Assembly: GCA_001766655.1 (NCBI GenBank)
Contig: MJCC01000004.1
Span: 579,529-595,965, forward strand
Reading direction: 5' to 3'
Source: Phytomonas francai
Taxonomy: Eukaryota; Euglenozoa; Kinetoplastea; Trypanosomatida; Trypanosomatidae
DNA: 16,437 bases
The position numbers and the translations under genes are program-made. The notes under the pieces are model-generated. The model was not told the DNA's origin, made no database searches, and saw nothing but the letters and a program-made list of their open reading frames with translations. Within the stretch, counting starts at the first letter, position 1. Every line of letters starts with the position of its first letter. This document shows, piece after piece, positions 1 through 7,198 of the stretch.

Positions 1-476
1 GGCCCCGCGCGGAGCGGACTCCGCCGGCCCGGCCGCCACGCCGCGCGCAGGGCGACCCCCCCGTCCCCCCCCCCGGGAATCGCTCGCAGGCTGAAGAAGA
101 GGCCGTGGGGGACGCGCGCGGCGGGGGTGGGGCCCGCGAGCAGGAGCCCGGCCGCGTTCACGCCCGCGGCCACCGCCGCCTCCCGGCGCTCCCGCCGGAC
201 GATCGCGCGGAAGCGCGCGAGGTCGGCGCGCTGGAGGTCGTCGGCCTCGTCGTCGGCGGCCTCGTCGTCGGCGTCGGAGGCCTCGCCGAGCTCGTACTGC
301 GCGCGGAGCGCGACCATCTCGGGGTCGTCGTCGAGGGCCGCCTCCTCGGCCTCCTCGAGCGGCGCGTCCTCGTCGTCGAGGACGCCGCCGGGCGCCTCGC
401 GCGTCGCCAGCAGACGCAGACGCTGCGTGTCGTCGTAAAAGGCGGCGGAGCAGATGTCGTGCGCGCGGTAGACCAT
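1..476 (-). CDS. Partial acidic hypothetical protein (5' part; runs off left edge)
   Basis: The frame is open from an ATG at 476 down to base 1 without a stop, giving about 158 residues; the C-terminus lies outside the window. An in-frame TAG sits 18 codons before this ATG, no other ATG occurs in the inferred 84-nt leader, and an acceptor-like site (T-rich tract then GCAG) ends at 561, so the start is well supported. The protein begins MVYRAHDICSAAFYDD. It then has a strongly acidic Asp/Glu/Ala stretch at about residues 38-82, a basic patch with ARFRAIVRRERRE at about 87-100, and a non-acidic region with PHGLFFSLRAI. The first 30 residues could form an ankyrin-like helix pair (AAFYDDTQRLRLL), but this is a weak guess. 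Base composition is extremely GC-rich, like the phosphatase and Fip1 genes. I do not recognise the family. Confidence 0.65.
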   Translation of the reverse strand, partial: MVYRAHDICSAAFYDDTQRLRLLATREAPGGVLDDEDAPLEEAEEAALDDDPEMVALRAQYELGEASDADDEAADDEADDLQRADLARFRAIVRRERREAAVAAGVNAAGLLLAGPTPAARVPHGLFFSLRAIPGGGDGGVALRAAWRPGRRSPLRAG

Positions 477-560
477 CGCGTCCGCTCGCTTGATCCGGTC
501 AGGGCGCCTTCGCTAGCCACACACGTAACCTTCAGGAATCGCCTAGTATCCCTTTCGTGC

Positions 561-583
561 TGCAAAAAAAAAATCAGAAAAGG
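561..583 (-). promoter_or_regulatory. Putative splice acceptor for the left-edge gene
   Basis: Read on the minus strand, a pyrimidine-rich run (CTTTTCTGA followed by ten T) ends in GCAG at 561. The predicted leader of 84 nt to the ATG at 476 contains no other ATG. The layout matches a trans-splice acceptor in organisms with a spliced leader; it could instead close a 5'-UTR intron. Confidence 0.5.
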
Positions 584-646
584 TGGAGATAGTCATAGGG
601 TGAAAGTCCAGGGATAGGGATATCCCCCCCGCCCCAAATAAATAAA

Positions 647-666
647 TATATATATATATATATATA
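647..666. repeat. (TA)10 microsatellite
   Basis: Ten uninterrupted TA units in the spacer upstream of the left-edge gene. Similar TA runs occur at 3545-3573 and 12699-12715, always outside genes. Confidence 0.9.
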
Positions 667-881
667 AAGACGGACGTGTTCGTAAACCCAAGTCCCTCCC
701 CTGCCCCCGCTCCTTTAAACCACATTGGTTCACAGTAGAGACGCATTGAGGATAGTTTCCTATCGCACACCCACATTCCCTCCAATAATAACAACAACAA
801 TAATAATAGTGCATAATCACCATTGCGGTGTCAGAATATTTTTCTTCTTTCCACCTTAAAACAGGAAAACCACTACTAGCG

Positions 882-1172
882 CTAGGCTGGAGGAGGTTGC
901 AGTCGTCGATTAAAATCCCTCCGCATGTTTTCCTTCGAGCTCAGCGTCTCCATTATCTCGAGTCGCTGATCCATCATACGCTGATAGTTGGGATCGTCCT
1001 CGATTTCAGTCGTGGCGATCGAAGAGGACGGGCTATACTTTGAGAAAAGCGCAACTTTAAAAAGAAGGGCACCGAAAAAAAAGGTACAAAAAAAATACGC
1101 GTTACGACGTACCGCATGAAAGCCGAAGGCCTCTTCATAGGTCGTAAAGGGTTTGTAATAAGCCCTTGGCAT
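882..1172 (-). CDS. Small single-span membrane protein, 96 aa
   Basis: ATG at 1172 to TAG at 882. The N-terminal 25 residues carry a YYKP/TTYEEAFGFHAVRRN motif. They are followed by one strongly hydrophobic, Phe-rich segment at about residues 25-43 (AYFFCTFFFGALLFKVALF), a Ser-rich turn, and a charged tail of about 45 residues that looks helical (MMDQRLEIMETLSSKENMRR). Basic residues just before the span suggest the N-terminus stays on the cytosol or matrix side; this is inference. A pyrimidine tract and AG lie 22 nt before the ATG, supporting the start. The size and layout resemble accessory subunits of mitochondrial inner-membrane complexes, but I cannot assign it to one. The composition and the ordered hydrophobic and charged pattern argue for a real gene despite its shortness. 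Confidence 0.7.
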   Translation of the reverse strand: MPRAYYKPFTTYEEAFGFHAVRRNAYFFCTFFFGALLFKVALFSKYSPSSSIATTEIEDDPNYQRMMDQRLEIMETLSSKENMRRDFNRRLQPPPA

Positions 1173-1194
1173 TGCGCTAACTCCTTTGATAAAA

Positions 1195-1216
1195 CTTTAA
1201 AAGAGGAAAGAAATAG
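1195..1216 (-). promoter_or_regulatory. Putative splice acceptor for the 96-residue gene
   Basis: On the minus strand a tract CTATTTCTTTCCTCTTTT is followed by AAAG, with the AG at 1196-1195, 22 nt before the ATG. Further AGs lie closer to the ATG. No ATG occurs between the AG and the start codon. Confidence 0.5.
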
Positions 1217-1391
1217 GTTTACCCAATTTCGACCATTGCTTTTTCAACCTCACGCACTTTTTCCGTCTCATATCTCGCCCAGGCGAGATGCCCGTATTTT
1301 ATTTCTCATGTTTGCACTAAGGGTAAATTTAAGAAGATACAGTCCAAACGTAAGCAAATCCATAAATAAGAAGAATGTAAGGCAAGGTGAC

Positions 1392-1420
1392 TTTTTTTTT
1401 TTTTTTGGGGGGGGGGGGGG
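1392..1420. repeat. T15-G14 homopolymer junction
   Basis: Fifteen T directly followed by fourteen G on the plus strand, then AGGGGGAGG-type sequence to about 1440. The minus strand therefore carries a polypyrimidine run of more than 30 nt upstream of the 96-residue gene. Confidence 0.85.
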
Positions 1421-1565
1421 AGGGGGAGGCGGGGAAGGGAGGAATTACCCTAAAAGGTTAATGGTGTTCTTGAACATTCGACCATTCATTTCTATTATGA
1501 ATTATCCTTCTCACACCTCATTTTGCTTTCCTCCTGATTTGTCTTGTTAGGATTCTTTTAAAGCA

Positions 1566-3263
1566 TTACCATTTCAGACTTTGAAGGTTTCCCCTATTAA
1601 GCATCTCCTCAAATTCCTTTTGTCTGTCGGTGAATACGCAGCGCATCGCATTAGGGCCGACGCGTCCTAGCATATCCACCACGCGTTTTTTAGAAAAAAA
1701 AGGCTCCACCGCAGGGGCGTTTTCCATTTCCGCCGTCGAATCAAACGCATGAATCCCATTCTGTTCACGAGAAGGCATGATCAGACCCGGTGCTGGATAT
1801 TCCTCCAAGTCTGTTTCAGCTAAACTGCCGGTGCGCGGCGCCCCCCTTCTGAATTCTCCATCTTCCTGATCGACCACGTTGGGTTTTGGACTCGTCAAAA
1901 ACTCTTCAAAAGCACCTTCTACAGAGCGAAGCGTTGCCTCGTGGTTTTGTGGCGTATATGGCGATCGTCGAATCTGCCCGCCGCCGTTTAAACAACCATC
2001 CGGGCACGCCATCATCTCAATAAAAGTATAGGAACGGACCGCGGGAAGCTTCTTTTTGAGCCCGCGCACAATATTCTGAATCTGCTGAAATCCATAAGCC
2101 ACGCAAAAGACCTGCTGAGGGAGCTCAGCGCACTGCACGAGCTGGTGATTTCGATTACGCTTCGTTTCGTAATGAAACGTGGGCGTGGGGGTGCACTTTT
2201 CCTCGTCCTCCGGAGTCTCCTTCTTGGTGGCAATACGATGCATTACCTTCTCCATTGCCCGTCGGAGGTAGCCACCGCTCCCTTCAATATGCGCTAGCGT
2301 TTCGTTCGTGTTGTTGAACCCCCCTCGACCATCCCCACGATCGTCGGAGAGGGGGCTGATCTCCGAGTCCAACGGGGCTCGCCATGGCAGCGCCTCATCG
2401 ACCTCCCGCATCCACTCCAAGAGCTCCGTGGTGCTCAAAACGCAGTCCGTATAGGGCACCCACCCCCCCTCCTCGGGAGGCCCACCCCCGCAGTACCCCC
2501 CATCCCGCGCGGCCTCCAGCTTCTTGTCGAAGCAGGGCTGAATCGACACGTGGTAGCAGCCCTCGTCGAGACAGCGCTTCACCAGCGAGCCCGCGATCCC
2601 CTGCGGGGGGAGAAACGGACTCAGCAAAGAGAGCAGCCCGCCCCCCTGCTTTTCGCAGTAGCAAACCCACCCAGGGCAGGCCGACACGATCAGCGGGAGC
2701 CCCGCCCGATTCTTTTCATACCGGTAAAGGTACTCGTCGGCGGTGAGCTCCGCGCTGATCGCGAGGGCCCAGCGGAGGTCCGAAACGAGGATTCGCTGCC
2801 CCGGGTCGCGGCGCGCGGCGCGTTTAAAAAAGCCGGCAATGCAGCGCATCGCGTCCAGAACGGGGACGCCCATAAAAGCCGCCAAAGACGCCGCCGAGGC
2901 GTCGTGGACGGTCACCAACAGCGCGCGCGGGGCGGCCCCGGGGCGGGGCTCTAACGCCGCCGCGATGAGCTCGCCACGGCTCTGGGATTCGACGAGGACG
3001 CTCTCGGCGGTGGTCACGCATCCACTGCAGGCGAGGCAATCCTTCAGGGATATTTTCATCACCTCCACCTTTTGCGGAGGAGAGGGCGAGGGGGCGGGTG
3101 GATTCTGCGGATCGGACTGCTGATGCGCCCGCGAGGGCGGGCCATGCCGCGCCACGACCCCGGAGTCCGACGCCTGCACGGCCGCCGGTTTGATGCAGAC
3201 GGACGAGGGCGCGATGTAGTCCATCCCCGCCAGCGTCAAGGATGGGGAGAAGGCATTAGACAT
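1566..3263 (-). CDS. NAR1: Cytosolic Fe-S cluster assembly factor NAR1 (IOP1/NARFL, iron-only hydrogenase-like)
   Basis: 565 residues, ATG at 3263, TAA at 1566. It belongs to the iron-only-hydrogenase-like family, which acts in the cytosolic Fe-S assembly (CIA) pathway, linking the scaffold to the targeting complex that loads clusters onto apoproteins. The N-terminal motif DYIAPSSVCIKP (Cys23) plus DCLACSGC (Cys76, 79, 82) gives the four ligands of the first 4Fe-4S cluster. The second cluster's ligands are visible at ACPGW (Cys196), QPC.DKKLE (Cys244) and ACPDGCLNGGGQ (Cys420, Cys424). All eight family cysteines are present, so it should bind clusters. The family's essential C-terminal Trp is kept (ends SLKW). 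Low-complexity insertions lie at about 31-66 (Pro/Ser/Gln), 296-325 and 460-515. They make it longer than the roughly 480-490 residues usual in yeast and animals. The hydrogenase-specific catalytic site is not expected in this family. Identification is firm. Confidence 0.96.
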   Translation of the reverse strand: MSNAFSPSLTLAGMDYIAPSSVCIKPAAVQASDSGVVARHGPPSRAHQQSDPQNPPAPSPSPPQKVEVMKISLKDCLACSGCVTTAESVLVESQSRGELIAAALEPRPGAAPRALLVTVHDASAASLAAFMGVPVLDAMRCIAGFFKRAARRDPGQRILVSDLRWALAISAELTADEYLYRYEKNRAGLPLIVSACPGWVCYCEKQGGGLLSLLSPFLPPQGIAGSLVKRCLDEGCYHVSIQPCFDKKLEAARDGGYCGGGPPEEGGWVPYTDCVLSTTELLEWMREVDEALPWRAPLDSEISPLSDDRGDGRGGFNNTNETLAHIEGSGGYLRRAMEKVMHRIATKKETPEDEEKCTPTPTFHYETKRNRNHQLVQCAELPQQVFCVAYGFQQIQNIVRGLKKKLPAVRSYTFIEMMACPDGCLNGGGQIRRSPYTPQNHEATLRSVEGAFEEFLTSPKPNVVDQEDGEFRRGAPRTGSLAETDLEEYPAPGLIMPSREQNGIHAFDSTAEMENAPAVEPFFSKKRVVDMLGRVGPNAMRCVFTDRQKEFEEMLNRGNLQSLKW

Positions 3264-3310
3264 TGCGTTTTATTTATGGGATTGGTATATTTACTTAGGA
3301 TAATTAGTCT

Positions 3311-3365
3311 CTCGAAGATACGGCGTGGCCGCAATAAAAGATGTAAATAAGATGTGAAAATCCCC
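3311..3365 (-). promoter_or_regulatory. Putative splice acceptor region for NAR1
   Basis: On the minus strand a T/C-rich stretch (TTTTCACATCTTATTTACATC and on) is followed by AGs at 3312-3311 and 3310-3309, about 48 nt before the NAR1 ATG. No ATG lies between. The tract is less pure than those of LSG1 or the phosphatase, so the exact site is uncertain. Confidence 0.35.
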
Positions 3366-3535
3366 AAGAGGGAAAGAAAACTAGTGAAATTGTATGTAAA
3401 GCTTCCCACAAAAGTATAAGACGCTGTTAATACGTGCGAGATATGTGGGGTTGGCCGGAACTTAAAGCACTGAACCTAAAGAGGTGAGGAATAGGTCTTA
3501 AGGGGACATTTTTGTATGTAAGAGAAATCACCAAT

Positions 3536-3544
<9 letters not shown>

Positions 3545-3573
<29 letters not shown>
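3545..3573. repeat. (TA)14 microsatellite
   Basis: An uninterrupted TA run of about fourteen units inside the long spacer upstream of NAR1. Confidence 0.9.
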
Positions 3574-3575
<2 letters not shown>

Positions 3576-4450
3576 AACATGTCATTTTGACCCTCTAGCT
3601 TCAAAGCATTAATAAAAACATAGTACATGTATAAATATGCATGATGTTCACTTATTTAGGTAACATAGCCCTATTAAAAAGATGTTCAGCTTTTAAAAAT
3701 AAAAAAAACATAATCCTTCTCATTTGTCTAGAAAAAGTTATCTCGAAGGTCAGTTGAATTTTTGGAAAGCATTCATATAAATATATACTAATGACATCCG
3801 ATCAATCATGAAAATAAAGCGTATAACTACATATACATTTTTCCCCCTGACTAGTCATCTTTTAAAGGATTTTTGCATCCCCTTTCAGTCATGTTTGATC
3901 CTACCGATATAAAACAAAATTGGCTTGTCATCAAGATACGGATTATGGTAGGCTAAGAAAAATAAACTTTCCTTTTTAAAGCTGTTCCCGCCCATCGTAA
4001 TTACCCAGACAACAATTCGAACAGAGAAACAAAGTCAACCTAGTTACGAAAGATGAATATCAATACGATTAATATTTCGAGTCTCCATTACTGTAATAAT
4101 ACCAACAAATGCATTAGAGTACTTTGGAACGAGGCCTTAAAAAGGTTTAGTGTTGAATTGGAAAGACTTTTGAACTCTCATGTTCTGATTGAAATCCGAT
4201 TTCCATCTCCCTACTTTTCCTATAATTAAACAAGTTGCTGTGCATAAATATTAACACTGAATTCCTGCTTCAGAAGCACCATAACCAAAATAGGTGATAA
4301 AGGGGATACAAGAAACACGCACATACTAGAAGCAGCAATTGTCAATGAGAATTTTTTTGTAAATTTACTACTAAAAAGTTAACCTATTTCCAAACCTCAC
4401 TAGCTATGCGACTAATTTATTCTATTGTGCAAAAATACTATTACAGCACG

Positions 4451-4479
4451 CCCCCCCCCCCCCCCCTTCCTTTTTTTTT
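4451..4479. repeat. C16-TTCC-T9 homopyrimidine tract
   Basis: Sixteen C, TTCC, then nine T on the plus strand: an asymmetric homopyrimidine/homopurine run in the middle of the gene-free region. It has the polarity of a processing tract for a plus-strand transcript, but no plus-strand gene follows it. Confidence 0.85.
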
Positions 4480-4758
4480 CCCAAATTAGAATATTAATAC
4501 TTTAAAAACAGTCGTTACATGTCTTAAACCACATTGTTTACCCTCCCTATCACTCTTTACGCGCGCATGCATCCATAGACATAAGGGAAAATCGCACAAT
4601 TACCAAACGGTCTTACCTCAGTCCCTATAGGCAGTAAATTCTTTACTTTTCACCAAGAAATCTTTTTAGTTTTTGTCTATTCAAACAAAAAAACAAACAC
4701 TGAAGTCAAGAGTTAGTGCATTTTTGAGCGCATTTCCTTGAAAAAAAAAAAAGGAGTC

Positions 4759-4775
4759 TTATTATTATTATTATT
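4759..4775. repeat. (TTA)n triplet repeat
   Basis: Five to six TTA units, intergenic. Confidence 0.8.
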
Positions 4776-5728
4776 GGAGAGGCGGGGGAGGGATAGTAAA
4801 ATTCCAAAATGAATGAAAAAACCCAGTGTAAGCAAAGTCGGGGAAAAAAGATGAGGCAAAACCAATCCTTATCATTTTTCCCGAAAAGTATTCCGTTGTA
4901 ATGGTAACCTGAGAATGATCAACAATAGAAATTGCAATTTCCTTTAATAGATAGGAAAATATGGAATGGCTGAAAACTTAATGGAAGAGTGTTTTCTTAC
5001 CGGAATAAATAAAGGTAGATAGGGTAAAAGCTCACAAAACTCACTTTTTCATATTCCAACCCCCTCCGCGTGTGGTTGTTTCTCATGATTTTTTGACGAA
5101 TTTCACAAACAATTTCTGCTTTTACGCAAATCGCAATTAAAATAGGAAGAGTTAGCAAAAGATAGAGCAAAAATCAGAAAATATGTAAAAGTAGGAAAAT
5201 AAAAAGAAAATTGACGCGAGAAGTGAGAAGGAGTTTCGTTGACGAAAATATTGTGTTGGTAGGGAACTTCTTAGAGGTGATTTTTTTTTTTTAGAAAGTT
5301 CTACATTATTTCATAATTCATGTCCTTTTATGTGCAAACAAAAAGAAAAAAAAATTGCCCTCTCTTGTAAAATAGATAGCCTTAAGACTATAATCAAAGA
5401 TGAAGGTGACAAATACACGAAGCCAAATCAAATAAAAATCAAACATACCAAAAACAAAACAGAAAGTAGAAGAGTGAGCAAAAAAATAACTAAAGCGGCA
5501 TGCCGATGCCACCGCTCAACATCGATTCCATACCCCATATGTTTAATTACACTAGAAAAATAAAAATAGAAAACATAGTGGCCCATCGGATGAGATCGTC
5601 CATGGCAACTCGGGGGTAAAAAATACTATGCCCTTCGTTCGCTGCTCAAGTGCACATCTCTTCCTTGCTTTGCTTGCTTCACTCAAACATGTTCTGGTTT
5701 GGGGAAAGTTTCCCGTGCATCCCATTGA

Positions 5729-5920
5729 CTACATTCCACGAGTTGATTCAAAAAGATCGCTTTCCTTCTTTTTGTACATCTTGTCCACATGGCTTCCATC
5801 ACCGCTAAGTTGACATTTCACGCCGCTCTCACTTAGATACCCAAGAGGAAACGCTTTCGACTCGGGAGCTAACGTCTTGTTTAACGATAGAGGGTGGGGT
5901 GAAGGGAGGAAGCATTCCAT
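5729..5920 (-). CDS. Doubtful small ORF, 63 aa
   Basis: ATG at 5920 to a stop at 5729. The predicted peptide (starts MECFLPSPHPLSLNK, ends LFESTRGM) has no recognisable domain, signal or membrane span. It is listed only because it is the first reasonable frame after the strong pyrimidine-tract/AG signal at 6013-6063. That signal otherwise has no gene to serve, and the local base composition is less AT-rich than the rest of the spacer. A 61-codon frame on the opposite strand overlaps it, which weakens the case. Most likely it is chance. Confidence 0.15.
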   Translation of the reverse strand: MECFLPSPHPLSLNKTLAPESKAFPLGYLSESGVKCQLSGDGSHVDKMYKKKESDLFESTRGM

Positions 5921-5950
5921 CCAAGGTAGTTTGCGTATTATTCCGCCTGT

Positions 5951-5970
5951 GTTTGTGTGTGTGTGTGTGT
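5951..5970. repeat. GT microsatellite
   Basis: A GTTT followed by about eight GT units on the plus strand, just past the 3' end of the phosphatase gene. Confidence 0.85.
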
Positions 5971-6012
5971 AAACATTTCCTATTTCGTAGCCGGTCTATA
6001 TAATACGGATAG

Positions 6013-6063
6013 CTATAAGACGCATAATGATAACAAGAGGGTAAAAAAAAGAAAGGGAGGGGG
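6013..6063 (-). promoter_or_regulatory. Orphan pyrimidine tract/AG overlapping the phosphatase 3' end
   Basis: On the minus strand a C/T run (CCCCCTCCCTTTCTTTTTTTT and on) ends in TATAG, whose last bases are the phosphatase stop codon itself. It looks like the acceptor signals of the other genes. The nearest supported downstream gene, NAR1, begins 2.7 kb away. Confidence 0.35.
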
Positions 6064-7023
6064 TCTGAAGGCGACGTCAGCGATCCGCGCGGCCTCGCCG
6101 GCGGCCTCGGGCCCGGGCTCCGCGGCGGGGGGCTCGGCGGGGGGCTCGTCCTCGAGCCCGCAGCTCTCGCGGCGCCGGCGGTACCACGCGGGGTCGTCGG
6201 TGAAGGCGGCGAGGCGCTCGTGGAAGGCAAGGTTCGGCGCGACGCACCGGCGCCGCGCGCGGACGAAGTCGAGGGCCTCGCGGTATCCCCACCCCCCCGC
6301 CGCCATCACGTACGCGATGACGATCGTCGCGCTCCGCGAGACGCCGCGGCGGCAGTAGACGAGCACGCGCCCGCCCGCGTCCCGCGCGGCGCGCAAGAAC
6401 GCAAAGGCGTCGTCGAGGTGTGCGTTGAGGTCGCCGCCGGCGTCGTGGCGGTCGCGCATCGGGACGGCGTGGTAGCGGACCCCCGCCGCGACCCTCTCCT
6501 TTTCCGTTTCCTTTTCCCCCTCCCCGAGCTCGCGGGCCGCGTTCAGGACGAAGGCGATGCCGTGCGCGCGCAGCAGCGCCCCGTTCGCCGCGTCGCGCCA
6601 GGTCCCGAGGAAGAGGAAGTCGGTGATTTGGCTCAGAGGGTCGCACCACGCCGCGCTGCAGACGCCGTGGTCGGCCCCCCGCCCCCGCTCGACCGCGCCG
6701 AGGTCGAAGGCCGGCCCCCGCAGGCCCAGGAGCTTCCGGCGGCAGCGCGAGAGCGGCGGGGAGGCGGGGCCCGGCCGCGAGGGAGGCCTCCCCTCCTCCT
6801 TTTCTTCCTCCTCCTCCTCCTCCTCCCCCTTTTCGGCGGGCTTCTTCGTCGGGGGGCTCAGCGTCGCCTCGTCGCCGGACGAGCCCCCGGGCGTCGGCGA
6901 GCGCCGGAGCCGCGTCGGCGAGGCGTCGACGAGCCGCGCGTGGCCGAACGCCGCCGCGGCGTCGGTGAGGCTAACAGGGCTGAAAATGATCGCATCCTCG
7001 ACAAACGCCGGTGGGCCTTCCAT
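6013..7023 (-). CDS. Dual-specificity protein phosphatase, atypical signature (YCX5R)
   Basis: 336 residues, ATG at 7023, TAG at 6013. The DSP catalytic domain spans about residues 128-285. It starts with SQITDFLFLGTWRDA (the family's I...LYLG element), then LNAARE, VPMRDRHD (Asp191 a candidate general acid) and LDDAFAFL. The phosphate-binding loop is VLVYCRRGVSRSATIVIAYVM with nucleophile Cys224 and Arg230. After that come REALDFVRARR and a Pro/Asn segment typical of the domain end. The residue before Cys224 is Tyr where nearly all members have His. The N-terminal 125 residues are low-complexity with Ser-Pro pairs and an eight-Glu run (CTC repeat in the DNA, about 6796-6825). The C-terminus is Ala/Glu/Pro-rich and ends in a short hydrophobic stretch (FLFFTLLLSLCVL) encoded by a pyrimidine tract. 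It should dephosphorylate phospho-Ser/Thr/Tyr proteins, possibly MAP-kinase-like; the substrate is not inferable. Confidence 0.9.
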   Translation of the reverse strand: MEGPPAFVEDAIIFSPVSLTDAAAAFGHARLVDASPTRLRRSPTPGGSSGDEATLSPPTKKPAEKGEEEEEEEEKEEGRPPSRPGPASPPLSRCRRKLLGLRGPAFDLGAVERGRGADHGVCSAAWCDPLSQITDFLFLGTWRDAANGALLRAHGIAFVLNAARELGEGEKETEKERVAAGVRYHAVPMRDRHDAGGDLNAHLDDAFAFLRAARDAGGRVLVYCRRGVSRSATIVIAYVMAAGGWGYREALDFVRARRRCVAPNLAFHERLAAFTDDPAWYRRRRESCGLEDEPPAEPPAAEPGPEAAGEAARIADVAFRPPPFLFFTLLLSLCVL

Positions 7024-7145
7024 TGAATCCCAGATACCACCTCCCCCCCCTCGTCGCGTCGTGTTTCGCCCTCCCCCCTACCGTCAACGCAAGCAACGCG
7101 ATTCAGCTTCGTGGGCTGCTGTTCCCCCCCCCCTTCTCTCGCTCG

Positions 7146-7198
7146 CTTGAGAAGAAGAGTAGTTAAAAAAAAAAACGGGACGGGGAAACGAAAACGGG
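7146..7198 (-). promoter_or_regulatory. Putative splice acceptor for the phosphatase gene
   Basis: On the minus strand: CGTTTTCGTTTCCCCGTCCC, eleven T, then AACTACTCTTCTTCTCAAG, with the AG at 7147-7146. The resulting leader of 122 nt has no upstream ATG. This is one of the strongest tracts in the window. Confidence 0.55.

Larger units (their letters stand above)
477..881. other. Intergenic spacer with simple repeats
   Basis: AT-rich spacer between the 96-residue gene and the left-edge gene. It holds the acceptor-like tract at 561-583, a (TA)10 microsatellite at 647-666 and an AAT/AAC triplet tract at about 784-808. The short frames here (for example minus 543-800) are translations of these repeats and show no coding character. 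Confidence 0.6.
1173..1565. other. Intergenic spacer between NAR1 and the 96-residue gene
   Basis: Contains the acceptor-like tract at 1195-1216 and a striking homopolymer junction at 1392-1420 (T15 then G14 on the plus strand). The junction continues as a G-rich run to about 1440. On the transcribed minus strand this reads as a long C/T tract followed by A15. I see no gene; the plus-strand frame over it encodes mainly homopolymers. Confidence 0.6.
3264..6012. other. 2.7-kb AT-rich region without a recognisable gene
   Basis: The spacer between the phosphatase and NAR1 genes. It holds a (TA)14 run at 3545-3573, C16 at 4451-4466 followed by a T-rich tract, an A12 run near 4741, a TTA repeat at 4759-4775, T-runs near 5281 and a GT repeat at 5951-5970. 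Frames longer than 60 codons are few, overlap on both strands near 5318-5563 and encode only Lys/Phe-rich low-complexity peptides. Scanning by eye for tRNA A/B boxes found nothing convincing. The part at 5620-5930 is less AT-rich and carries the doubtful small frame listed separately. A long 3' UTR, a non-coding RNA or a fast-evolving short gene cannot be excluded. Confidence 0.55.

Noticed and set aside
158..565. 135-codon minus-strand frame at the left edge
   Set aside because: It is Arg/Thr/Ser/Pro low complexity, starts inside the proposed acceptor region and is a shifted frame of the better gene at 476-1.
127..617. Plus-strand frames at the left edge
   Set aside because: They are Ser/Arg/Val-rich reflections of the acidic minus-strand gene, with no acceptor or stop context.
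1116..1550. 144-codon plus-strand frame upstream of the 96-residue gene
   Set aside because: Its middle is translated T15-G14 (Phe and Gly runs) and the rest shows no domain.
5318..5563. Opposed 64- and 77-codon frames in the AT-rich desert
   Set aside because: They are Lys/Ile/Thr- and Phe-rich products of A/T-rich DNA on both strands at once, without motifs.
6220..7026. 268-codon plus-strand frame across the phosphatase gene
   Set aside because: It is antisense to a gene with clear DSP motifs. Its Arg/Pro/Ala-rich content is the expected reflection of GC-rich coding DNA.
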